Positions 8,641-14,741 of a stretch of DNA of 14,741 bases are shown here, piece by piece (the first letter of the stretch is position 1; each line of letters starts with the position of its first letter). The notes under the pieces were generated by a model. The model saw only the letters and a list, made by a program, of their open reading frames with translations, was not told where the DNA came from and searched no databases. Origin of the DNA: CAYWTS01 sp964461265 (GTDB taxonomy: Bacteria > Bacteroidota > Ignavibacteria > Tepidaquicellales > OLB5); contig CAYWTS010000047.1 in NCBI GenBank assembly GCA_964461265.1, forward strand, positions 1 to 14,741. Direction: 5' to 3'. A program made the position numbers and the translations under genes.

Positions 8641-8701
8641 TTAAGCACACATTTCTAACTTTATTTCATAAATTATTATTAATTATAAATTTAAAAATTA
8701 C

Positions 8702-8707
8702 AAGGAG
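8702..8707 (+). promoter_or_regulatory. Strong Shine-Dalgarno site (AAGGAG) of the OmpA gene
   Basis: AAGGAG lies 5 bases before ATG 8713 and fixes that start. It is the only canonical SD at the start of a large gene in this window; the other genes lack one, which suggests high translation of this outer-membrane protein. Confidence 0.8.
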
Positions 8708-8712
8708 TTTGT

Positions 8713-10179
8713 ATGATAAAAAATATTATGTTTATTCTTTTATCACTGTTTGTGTTTTCGCACCTATCTTATAGCCAATTTATTGGATATAAATATAAGG
8801 GTGGTGTACAGTATAGCATTATTTCCCCAAGCGGTGAGTTTAAAACAAACTTATCTTCTTTTTTGGTAAGAGGATATGTTGCCTATGAATTGGGTAAATA
8901 CTTTGATGTTGAAATTGGCGGAGGTTATTTAAAATGGAAACAGAAAGATCACATTTTCTCAAATGAACAGCCTATAGAGGCAGATCTAATTCCTTTGGAT
9001 TTACGTATTAGGTTTGAGCCGTTTGCAAGTAAAATGAAAATAGTTAATCCCTATTTATATTTTGGGATTGGAATGGTAAATTATAAACTCAAAACTTATA
9101 CACTTCCGGCTATTTATGGCACACCTGAGCAAAAATGGGTGGGGTTTGTCCCGGCAGGCATAGGTATGGAAATCAAGGTGGCAAAGCAGGTTTTAATAGA
9201 CCTTAATGTTGGGGCAGCGACTACTTTTACAGATAAAGTGAATAATGTTATTATTGGTAACCCGAACGATGGCTGGTTCAATTATAGTATTGGTTTAACG
9301 TTTACAGGTAAGACCGGAAGAAGCGATTCCGACAAAGACGGTTTATATGACGATGAGGAAGAAGATGTTTACAATACTGATCCTGAAAATCCCGATACTG
9401 ATGGTGATGGTTTAAAAGACGGTGAGGAGGTAAAAACCTATTTTACAAATCCCCTTGACCCCGATTCGGATAAAGATGGTTTAAAAGATGGTGAGGAAGT
9501 AAAAAATTATTCTACTAAACCCATGAATCCGGATACCGATGGTGACGGACTGAATGACGGTGATGAAGTAATGAAATATAAAACCGATCCTTTAAGACCG
9601 GATACCGATGGTGACGGTTTGAATGACGGTGATGAAGTTTTAAAATACAAGACCGACCCGTTTAAAAAAGACACAGATGGTGACGGGCTGAGTGACGGTG
9701 ACGAAGTGAACAGGTATAAAACTAACCCGCTGTTGAAGGATACCGATAACGGTTCAGTTGATGACGGTATTGAAGTATCAAACGGTACTGACCCGCTTAA
9801 TCCGGCTGATGACGTAAAGAAGGAAGAAATTAAAGTAGGTGAAGTTATAATACTGGAAGGCATCAACTTCGAGACAAACAGCTCAAGAATTACGCCTGAA
9901 TCCGAAACAGTACTTATGAAAGCTTACAATACACTAAAAAATAACCCTGATATTGAAGTCGAAATCAGCGGTCACACCGATAATCGGGGCAGTGAGGCAA
10001 AGAATCAGATTTTATCGGAAGACAGAGCTAACTCGGTAAAAGCGTGGCTTGTAGCTAAAGGTATAGACGGAAGGAGAATAACTACTATCGGTTTTGGCGA
10101 GTCTAAGCCGATTGCACCGAATGATACACCCGAAAATATGCTCAAGAACAGACGAATAGAATTCAAGAGAACGAAATAA
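8713..10179 (+). CDS. OmpA-family outer-membrane protein with seven TSP type-3 repeats
   Basis: A 488-residue outer-membrane protein linking the outer membrane to peptidoglycan. A signal peptide (1-21, cleavage near SYS-Q) precedes an N-terminal beta-barrel region (about 23-198) with alternating strands such as YFDVEIGGGYLKW and VNPYLYFGIGMVNY. Residues 205-365 are seven calcium-binding thrombospondin type-3 repeats (D-x-D-x-D-G-L-x-D-G-x-E-V) starting at 205, 228, 251, 274, 297, 320 and 343, an exact 23-residue period. The OmpA/MotB domain (about 376-487) has GHTDNRG with Asp423 and the downstream Arg438. This is the Asp/Arg pair, 15 residues apart, that binds diaminopimelate in OmpA proteins. 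The start is fixed by AAGGAG 5 bases upstream. The gene is monocistronic, ending in a strong terminator at 10202-10232. It is likely an abundant structural protein with a calcium-stiffened periplasmic spacer. Confidence 0.93.
   Translation: MIKNIMFILLSLFVFSHLSYSQFIGYKYKGGVQYSIISPSGEFKTNLSSFLVRGYVAYELGKYFDVEIGGGYLKWKQKDHIFSNEQPIEADLIPLDLRIRFEPFASKMKIVNPYLYFGIGMVNYKLKTYTLPAIYGTPEQKWVGFVPAGIGMEIKVAKQVLIDLNVGAATTFTDKVNNVIIGNPNDGWFNYSIGLTFTGKTGRSDSDKDGLYDDEEEDVYNTDPENPDTDGDGLKDGEEVKTYFTNPLDPDSDKDGLKDGEEVKNYSTKPMNPDTDGDGLNDGDEVMKYKTDPLRPDTDGDGLNDGDEVLKYKTDPFKKDTDGDGLSDGDEVNRYKTNPLLKDTDNGSVDDGIEVSNGTDPLNPADDVKKEEIKVGEVIILEGINFETNSSRITPESETVLMKAYNTLKNNPDIEVEISGHTDNRGSEAKNQILSEDRANSVKAWLVAKGIDGRRITTIGFGESKPIAPNDTPENMLKNRRIEFKRTK
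9325..9807 (+). repeat. 69-bp tandem repeats encoding TSP3 units
   Basis: Seven in-frame 69-bp units encode the TSP3 array. Units 4 (from 9532) and 5 (from 9601) match at 36 of their first 38 bases, showing recent duplication or conversion. The outer units have diverged more at DNA level while keeping the Asp pattern. Confidence 0.85.
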
Positions 10180-10201
10180 GTTCAAAACACTGTATAAAAA
10201 G

Positions 10202-10232
10202 GGCTGTCTTGAATTAAAAGACAGCCTTTTTT
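10202..10232. terminator. Bidirectional intrinsic terminator between the OmpA gene and tRNA-Glu
   Basis: GGCTGTCTT (10202-10210) and AAGACAGCC (10218-10226) form a 9-bp stem with a 7-base loop. It is followed on the plus strand by six T (10227-10232) and preceded by AAAAAG, which gives a T-run on the minus strand. It can therefore stop both the OmpA transcript and the opposing tRNA transcript. Confidence 0.92.
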
Positions 10233-10248
10233 ATTTGTTATTTTAAAC

Positions 10249-10306
10249 CGCAACTTTCATAGTTGCGATTATGCAAGAAAATTGCAACGCAGCCATAAAG
10301 GCTGCG
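10249..10306. repeat. Two consecutive GC-rich hairpins downstream of tRNA-Glu
   Basis: CGCAACT/AGTTGCG (10249-10255 and 10261-10267, 5-base loop) and CGCAGCC/GGCTGCG (10288-10294 and 10300-10306, 5-base loop) are both perfect 7-bp stems. On the minus strand they lie just after the tRNA 3' end and could help end the transcript or assist 3' processing. They could also be small dispersed palindromes. Neither has a clean T-run of its own. Confidence 0.5.
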
Positions 10307-10350
10307 GATACAATAAATTAATATAAGAACCAAAGTAATAATTTGTTTTG

Positions 10351-10424
10351 TAGCGCATACGGGGATCGAACCCGTACTTTCCGCCTTGAGAGGGCGGCGT
10401 GTTAACCAATTACACTAATGCGCC
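10351..10424 (-). tRNA. tRNA-Glu (anticodon CUC)
   Basis: The minus strand folds into a 74-base cloverleaf. Acceptor GGCGCAT pairs with ATGCGCT (with a G1-U72 wobble) and the discriminator is A. The D-stem is GTGT/ACAC, the anticodon stem CCGCC/GGCGG encloses loop CTCTCAA, and the T-arm ACGGG/CCCGT has the canonical loop TTCGATC. The anticodon CUC (complement at 10388-10390) reads GAG, so this is a glutamate tRNA. CCA is not encoded; CAAAA follows the discriminator. No integrase or att-like repeat is seen beside it. Confidence 0.95.
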
Positions 10425-10941
10425 AAATTTATTGGTGAACATATTAAAACTCAAAACATTCAGCAATTACGACTGTTAACTCTGCTTAAAACAAGAAAGT
10501 ATTCGGAAAAGCAAATCAATAATAAATACAAATATAGATAAAGTAAAGTTAAAGAAATAGTTCTGCTCTAATGAAATTTCTTTAAATTTCTTTTTAATGA
10601 GTTTATTTTTTCATAATTACAAATAATAACTGCTAACCTGACTATTGTCATTTCTTTAATACTAATCATAATGGTTTTTCTTTTAGACTGGGTCTTGTTC
10701 TTAAATTCAGCAATTTTTCTAATTACGCTCCGGTAAATGTTTTTTTGTTGTTTTTTGAAATAAGCGAGAACCTCAGGTGTTTATCGGTGGCAGGCACTGC
10801 AAGTTTCCGAAGAAGTAAAGCTGATAACTGGCAAATTAGCAATCCATCTGCAAATATGTATTAAGTATTTTTTATCTCATTGTTAAAGATTATTCTGGGC
10901 TTTAATTTTTCGAAATAAAGTTAGTTTCTTTATTCAATTCG
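10425..10941. other. 517-bp intergenic region without a convincing gene
   Basis: AT-rich DNA between the tRNA and the STAND ATPase gene. A plus-strand frame is stop-free from 10637 to TAA 10862-10864 (75 codons) but has no good start. Minus-strand frames also stay open across parts of 10568-10860, so none can be preferred. Bases about 10768-10860 are GC-richer than the flanks and may be a gene or repeat remnant. An AATAAAG/CTTTATT hairpin (10914-10920 and 10928-10934) ends 7 bases before ATG 10942 and could affect translation start. No SD is seen there. Confidence 0.5.
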
Positions 10942-13617
10942 ATGGCTATAAGACCAAAGTATACTGCATGTAAACAGGGTAACATTGTTCAGCCGGTACG
11001 CCGCTTTACTGACAGGGAAGAGTATATAAAAACTTTTATATCGGCACTTCTTGGAAACAAAAAAGATTCTTACAACATACTGGTATTTTACGGCGTCGGC
11101 GGTATAGGCAAAACATCGCTGAGGAAACATCTTACGGAAATTATAAAGAGTGAGTATGCAGATATAATCACTGCCTGTATTGATTTCGATTTACCGGTTT
11201 ACAGGCAGGAAGAAACAGCTTTATATTACTTAAGGAACATTCTCAGAGATAATTACAAAATTCAGTTTCTTTCCTTCGAAATAGCTTATGCTGTTTACTG
11301 GCAGAAAACACATCCACAAACTGCTTTAAATAAGGCTTCTTTTTCACTTTTAGATGACAGCGAGCTGCTAACCGATTTACTTGCAGTTGTTGGTGAGATA
11401 CCGCTGATAAGTCTCCTCCCAAATCTTGCTAAAATCACTATGAAAGGTAAAAGCATGTTTAAGAATTGGTGGACCAAGAGAGGACAGAAGGAATTATATA
11501 ATCTTCCCGAACTTGAAGCTAAAGATATACTGGCAAGGCTTCCTATGTTTTTTGCATCTGACTTAAAAGATTATCTCGAAACAAACAGTAAACGCTGTGT
11601 TCTGTTCATGGATACTTATGAAGCTTTATGGGAATATACACAAACCGAAGGCAGTTACTTTTTAAGAGATGAGTGGATAAGAGAGCTTACTGCACAATTA
11701 ACCGAACCTCTATGGGTGATTTGCGGACGTGAAAAAATTCGCTGGACAGAAACAGATAAGGATTGGGAACAATACATCGAGCACAAGCTCATCGGTGGTT
11801 TATCGAATATTGACGCAGGCGAATATTTGCAGTCCTGCGGCATAACAAATCACAGCGTCAAAGATATTATAATTAATTCCAGCAAAGGCATACCGCATTA
11901 TCTTAATCTTGCAGTTGATACGTATTTCCGGATAAGCGAAAAATTCAGCAGGGAACCTGTACGGGAAGATTTTGCATCTGCACAAAGCGAAGTCGTTGAC
12001 CGGTTTTTAAGATACCTAGATAAATTTGAAATTGAAACCCTGAAAGTGCTCTCGGTTCCGCGGTTCTGGAACAGGGAAATATTTAAAAAGTTAATAGATG
12101 AATTCAAAACCGGGTATCCGATAACCGCATTCGATGAAGTTACTCGCTTTTCCTTTATACAGCAGGATGATGATAACAAAACTTATAACATTCATGATTT
12201 AATGAGGGAGGGACTTTTAAACAGAATTTACCCGGACACAGTAAAGCAAATTCACGGGTTTATGTTCGGTTTTTATTGCAGCAAACTAACAGATGTTGAT
12301 ATAAAAAATATTACTGATGAGCAATGCTGTGCCTTAAATGAAGCGTTTTATCACGCTAAAAATTCATTAAGCTTTGACGATATGAGTAAATGGTTTACTG
12401 AAATATCCTCCGGGTTTGACCGGGCTGCAAAATGGAATATTCTTATTCCTTTATGGGAAGAAATGGTCGCATTGACAAGAACTGAAAAAGGAGAAAATTC
12501 GTTTGAATATGCCGTTATGCTCGGTTCACTTGCCGGGTTTTTTAAAGATATCGGTAATTTTACCGAATCGCTCAGGTTATTAAAAGAAGCGGTTGAAATT
12601 TATACTGTTTCAGGATTGATAAATTGTTCAGAATATCTTGCAGCCTTGGGAGATTTAGCTTTTATTTACAAAAATAAAGGTGACTTTGGAAATGCAGTAA
12701 AATTAATCAACGAATGCCTGGCAAAACTGAAAAATCTTAAGGGTGAGACAAATATTCAGTATGCTAACCTGCTTGATACGCTTGGATTTATTTATCATGA
12801 ATTAGGTGAATATGACAAAGCACTGGAGCAGCTGGGAAGGAGTTTAGCGATCGAAAAAGAAATTCTTGGTGAAAATGATATCAATTATATTATTTCTCTT
12901 CAGAACATTGCATCTGTATATGAAAAAAAAGGAGAGCATAGCAGGGCAATAGAATTATTTACAGAATCGATGAATAAAATGAAAATTATGCTCGGAGAAA
13001 ACCATCCTGATTACAGTAATCTTCTCAGCAACTTAGCTAATACATATACTTTAACCGAAAATTACAGCAAAGCTATCGAAATGTATGAAAAAAGCCTTAT
13101 GATAGATAAGAGTACGTTCGGAGAAGAAAATTACCGGTATGCAATAGGACTAAATAATTTAGGCGGTGTATACAGGAGGAAAGGTGAATACGAGAAGGCT
13201 TCGGAATTAATTAACCGCTCGTTAAAAATTTTAAAAAATTCAGTGGGAGAAAGCCACCATTATTATGCAATAGTGCTGCACAGGTTAGCCGGGTTATATA
13301 ATGATAAAGGTGAGTATGAGAAAGCGAGAGGGATTATTGAACAGTCATTGACAGTTTTAAAAGGAACTGTAGGCGAGAGGCATCCGGAATATGCTAAATC
13401 TCTATACGATTTGGCTTTAATAAAAGAAAAAACCGGTGATGAGAAAAATGCGCTCAGCTTATACCTCCAGGCATTATCAATTTGTTCAGAAAAGCTGAGC
13501 AGAGGTAACCATTTGACCGTTACGATTATGAAAAGCATTGCAGGGAGTTACAAAAAGTCAGGTATGTTAAAAGAAGCTGAGGAAATGGAAGGAAAAATTA
13601 AAGAATTACAGCTTTAA
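10942..13617 (+). CDS. STAND (NB-ARC-like) ATPase with C-terminal TPR array
   Basis: An 891-residue signalling-type ATPase. The P-loop is GVGGIGKTS (51-59), the Walker B-like strand is VLFMDTYE (220-227, Asp224), a sensor-type arginine lies in CGREK (261-265), and the GxP-type motif is GIPHYLNLAV (316-325). A winged-helix IHDLMREGLL (417-426) matches the MHDL motif of NB-ARC/AP-ATPases. From about 520 to the end runs a TPR array of the kinesin-light-chain type, with a conserved Tyr at 523, 565, 607, 649, 691, 733, 775 and 817, an exact 42-residue period. In the STAND family, ligand sensing by the repeats opens the nucleotide-bound switch and causes oligomerisation. The roughly 45 residues before the P-loop are too short for a usual effector (TIR, nuclease, protease), so output is unclear. 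No signal peptide or membrane span; presumably cytoplasmic. Its role may be regulatory or defensive, and no defence genes lie beside it. Confidence 0.85.
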   Translation: MAIRPKYTACKQGNIVQPVRRFTDREEYIKTFISALLGNKKDSYNILVFYGVGGIGKTSLRKHLTEIIKSEYADIITACIDFDLPVYRQEETALYYLRNILRDNYKIQFLSFEIAYAVYWQKTHPQTALNKASFSLLDDSELLTDLLAVVGEIPLISLLPNLAKITMKGKSMFKNWWTKRGQKELYNLPELEAKDILARLPMFFASDLKDYLETNSKRCVLFMDTYEALWEYTQTEGSYFLRDEWIRELTAQLTEPLWVICGREKIRWTETDKDWEQYIEHKLIGGLSNIDAGEYLQSCGITNHSVKDIIINSSKGIPHYLNLAVDTYFRISEKFSREPVREDFASAQSEVVDRFLRYLDKFEIETLKVLSVPRFWNREIFKKLIDEFKTGYPITAFDEVTRFSFIQQDDDNKTYNIHDLMREGLLNRIYPDTVKQIHGFMFGFYCSKLTDVDIKNITDEQCCALNEAFYHAKNSLSFDDMSKWFTEISSGFDRAAKWNILIPLWEEMVALTRTEKGENSFEYAVMLGSLAGFFKDIGNFTESLRLLKEAVEIYTVSGLINCSEYLAALGDLAFIYKNKGDFGNAVKLINECLAKLKNLKGETNIQYANLLDTLGFIYHELGEYDKALEQLGRSLAIEKEILGENDINYIISLQNIASVYEKKGEHSRAIELFTESMNKMKIMLGENHPDYSNLLSNLANTYTLTENYSKAIEMYEKSLMIDKSTFGEENYRYAIGLNNLGGVYRRKGEYEKASELINRSLKILKNSVGESHHYYAIVLHRLAGLYNDKGEYEKARGIIEQSLTVLKGTVGERHPEYAKSLYDLALIKEKTGDEKNALSLYLQALSICSEKLSRGNHLTVTIMKSIAGSYKKSGMLKEAEEMEGKIKELQL
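12508..13515 (+). repeat. 126-bp period TPR-encoding repeats
   Basis: The codons for Tyr523 to Tyr817 and the following unit recur every 126 bases with no insertion or deletion. Each unit carries the L-A/G-x-x-Y-x-x-x-G-x-Y/F-x-x-A TPR consensus followed by a GE-type link. DNA identity between units is modest, so this is an old or selected array, not a fresh tandem duplication. Confidence 0.75.
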
Positions 13618-13732
13618 TTTAATCGGTGCTGTAAATTTTCAAAACAATCTTCGGTTAAAATAATCAACAAACGGATTGAGAATAAATTTTATAACGTTTC
13701 TTTATCACAAAAATCAACGCTTTAGTAATAAC

Positions 13733-13748
13733 TGGCACGATAATTGAT
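13733..13748 (+). promoter_or_regulatory. Candidate sigma54 (-24/-12) promoter
   Basis: TGGCACGATAATTGAT matches the sigma54 consensus TGGCACGnnnnTTGCW at every defined position except the C of the -12 GC, which is A. The GG (13734-13735) and G (13746) have correct spacing. Transcription would start near 13759, leaving a leader of about 160 bases before ATG 13921. An enhancer-binding activator would be required; no binding site for one is recognised. Confidence 0.5.
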
Positions 13749-13842
13749 TTGAAAAATTCCTACCAAATTTTTGACTTACTTTTACAACTGGTAATAATTT
13801 CATTTGAAAGTTCAATCATTAAAGTCGTAACGATTTCTCTCA

Positions 13843-13876
13843 CCTCCTCATAAGTTATGCAGGGAGGATAAGGATG
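13843..13876 (+). promoter_or_regulatory. SD-sequestering hairpin in the leader
   Basis: CCTCC (13843-13847) can pair with GGAGG (13863-13867), with an inner CAT/ATG pairing. The GGAGG is an SD 6 bases before ATG 13874. The pairing would hide the SD, so translation of the short leader ORF could be switched by RNA folding or by ribosome or ligand binding. The stem is short (5 bp plus 3 bp), so this is tentative. Confidence 0.35.
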
Positions 13877-13891
13877 GAAAAATTAAATTAA
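13874..13891 (+). CDS. Possible 5-codon leader peptide (MEKLN)
   Basis: ATG GAA AAA TTA AAT TAA follows a near-perfect SD (AGGGAGG, 6-base spacing). This is a much better ribosome site than that of the main gene, which starts 29 bases after this stop and has none. It overlaps an all-AT 9-bp hairpin. It may be a translated leader that delivers ribosomes to ATG 13921, or a chance ATG. No amino-acid enrichment suggests attenuation. Confidence 0.3.
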   Translation: MEKLN

Positions 13892-13920
13892 TTAATTTTT
13901 TAAAATCCAAACTGCATACA

Positions 13921-14741
13921 AATGAAAGCCAAAACTTATTTATTATTATTTCTTTCTTTCTGCCTTTTCACACTTAATTCTAAAATTTTTTCTCAACCCA
14001 ACTGGTTTGAACAACCATCACCGGTTTCAGTTGATTTTGTTTCCGTCAGCTTTCTTTACGGAAACACAGGTTTTGCCTGTGGCGGAATAAAAATCATTAA
14101 AGGAACCAATGGCGAAGATGCATGGACTGAAAACTATTTTATTGGCCGGGGTGCTTCTGGTACTAGTTTGTTAAGAACCATAAATCCTGTACCTCCTGCA
14201 CCGACCTTAACTTCACCTTTAAATAACTCAACTGGAATATCGTTAACACCCACACTCGATTGGGAAGATTTGACCGATATTCTAAATTACAGGGTGCAGG
14301 TTTCTACCGATTCAAATTTCAGTACAACCGTTATAGACGACAGCAGCTTAGTTATTTCACAATACACAGTGCTGCCATCAGTGTTCGATTATTTTACAGT
14401 TTATTATTGGAGAGTTTCAGCAAAGGATACAGAAGGATGGGGCAGTTATTCCGTTGTATGGAATTTCAGGACATTTGGCTTACCGCTGGGAGTTGTTCTT
14501 GCAAGCCCACTTAATAACTCAACTAACCAGCCAACTGATATTACATTTACATGGTATAAAGCGTTAGAAACATTACAAAAAGTCAGCCATGAAAACAGAA
14601 ATAATAAAGTAAATAACGTTACATCAAAAACCATTGACTGGAAATCCTCAAGCTTGGATGTAAACGGTAATGATGCCATAAGTAATTACTGGTTCGAGCT
14701 TGTTACCGATACTGTTTCTATGGCAGGATTAATTCAAGATA
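13921..14741 (+). CDS. Secreted fibronectin-III-like multi-domain protein (partial, runs off the window)
   Basis: The frame is open from ATG 13921 to the last base (273 complete codons), so the C-terminus is missing. MKAKTYLLLFLSFCLFTLNSKIFSQ is a signal peptide with cleavage near S24-Q25. Residues 37-65 (VDFVSVSFLYGNTGFACGG) resemble the first strands of the BNR/YCF48-like repeats common in secreted proteins of Ignavibacteria and Bacteroidota, but the unit breaks off. FN3-like modules follow. The first (about 94-187) contains SPLNNSTGISLTPTLDW, YRVQVSTDSNF and YYWRVSAKD. The second starts at ASPLNNSTNQPTDITFTW (194-211) and is interrupted by about 38 Asn/Lys/Ser-rich residues before NYWFELVTDT (255-264). 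The protein is probably surface or extracellular; a type IX sorting domain may lie beyond the window. No SD precedes the ATG. Upstream lie a sigma54-like promoter and a structured leader. Confidence 0.78.

Larger units (their letters stand above)
13618..13920 (+). other. 303-bp structured upstream region of the secreted FN3 gene
   Basis: No sizeable gene. It holds, in order, a sigma54-like promoter (13733-13748), an AAAAATT/AATTTTT dyad (13752-13758 and 13766-13772), a possible SD-masking hairpin (13843-13867), a 5-codon leader ORF (13874-13891) and an all-AT hairpin (13878-13886 with 13892-13900). Bases 13618-13730 show no feature and no clear terminator for the upstream ATPase gene. Confidence 0.5.

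Noticed and set aside
9507..9866. Minus-strand 119-codon open frame opposite the TSP3 repeats
   Set aside because: It is a Ser/Pro-rich antisense shadow produced by the 69-bp repeats; it has no independent start context or known fold.
10351..10424. tRNA-Glu as the attachment site of an integrated element
   Set aside because: No integrase gene and no duplicated tRNA 3' end were seen in the window.
10568..10669. Minus-strand 33-codon ORF from ATG 10669
   Set aside because: Short, AT-rich, no ribosome site, and overlapping other open frames on both strands.
12508..13515. CRISPR-like periodicity
   Set aside because: The 126-bp period is in-frame coding for TPR units with no conserved DNA repeat and spacer structure.
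10942..13617. Calling the STAND-TPR gene a confirmed anti-phage defence gene
   Set aside because: No effector domain and no neighbouring defence genes are visible; the architecture alone does not establish that role.
14260..14679. Open frames at 14260-14514 (plus) and 14446-14679 (minus)
   Set aside because: Both overlap the continuous plus-strand frame from ATG 13921, which has a signal peptide and FN3-like motifs and runs to the window end. They are out-of-frame shadows.

Overview
The window is AT-rich bacterial DNA with long intergenic spacers and mostly no Shine-Dalgarno (SD) sequence in front of genes. Several start codons are GTG or TTG. It encodes an OmpA protein with calcium-binding TSP type-3 repeats, a lipoprotein, an SMC of the MYLKKLEILGFKSFADK type, and a secreted fibronectin-III-like protein. 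Together these suggest a Gram-negative member of the Bacteroidota/Ignavibacteriota (FCB) group. I would guess Ignavibacteria, but no 16S or other decisive marker is present.

Left part (1-7617), all on the plus strand. A two-gene unit encodes a GNAT acetyltransferase resembling spermidine/spermine and thialysine acetyltransferases, followed 6 bp later by a DCC-family (DUF393) putative thiol-disulfide oxidoreductase. After a 334-bp spacer with GC-richer hairpins comes an 857-residue protein. It is a secreted glycoside-hydrolase-family-2-like ectodomain fused to a multi-span Yip1-like membrane domain, and both expected catalytic glutamates are replaced. Next is a complete 1197-residue SMC chromosome-condensation ATPase starting at TTG directly behind an in-frame stop.

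Middle part (7618-10424). A minus-strand lipoprotein resembling the LppM/DUF3153 type and a plus-strand OmpA-family porin diverge from a 280-bp AT-rich region. That region contains a perfect 14-bp inverted repeat, a sigma70-like promoter and a real SD for the porin. The porin has a beta-barrel, seven 23-residue TSP3 repeats in perfect register, and a peptidoglycan-binding OmpA domain. A strong bidirectional terminator and two more hairpins separate it from tRNA-Glu(CUC) on the minus strand.

Right part (10425-14741). After about 500 bp without a convincing gene comes an 891-residue STAND/NB-ARC-like ATPase. It carries a TPR array in perfect 42-residue register and has no obvious effector domain. 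The last gene is cut by the window end. It encodes a secreted multi-domain protein with fibronectin-III-like modules and runs open from ATG 13921 to base 14741. Its upstream region has a near-consensus sigma54 (-24/-12) promoter, a hairpin that can mask an SD, and a 5-codon leader ORF. This region is the most unusual regulatory layout in the window.

Apart from the first two genes, the genes do not form one operon. They look like housekeeping (SMC, tRNA), envelope (lipoprotein, OmpA, GH2-like membrane protein) and accessory (STAND-TPR, secreted FN3) genes. I saw no insertion sequence, CRISPR array, integrase or rRNA gene.
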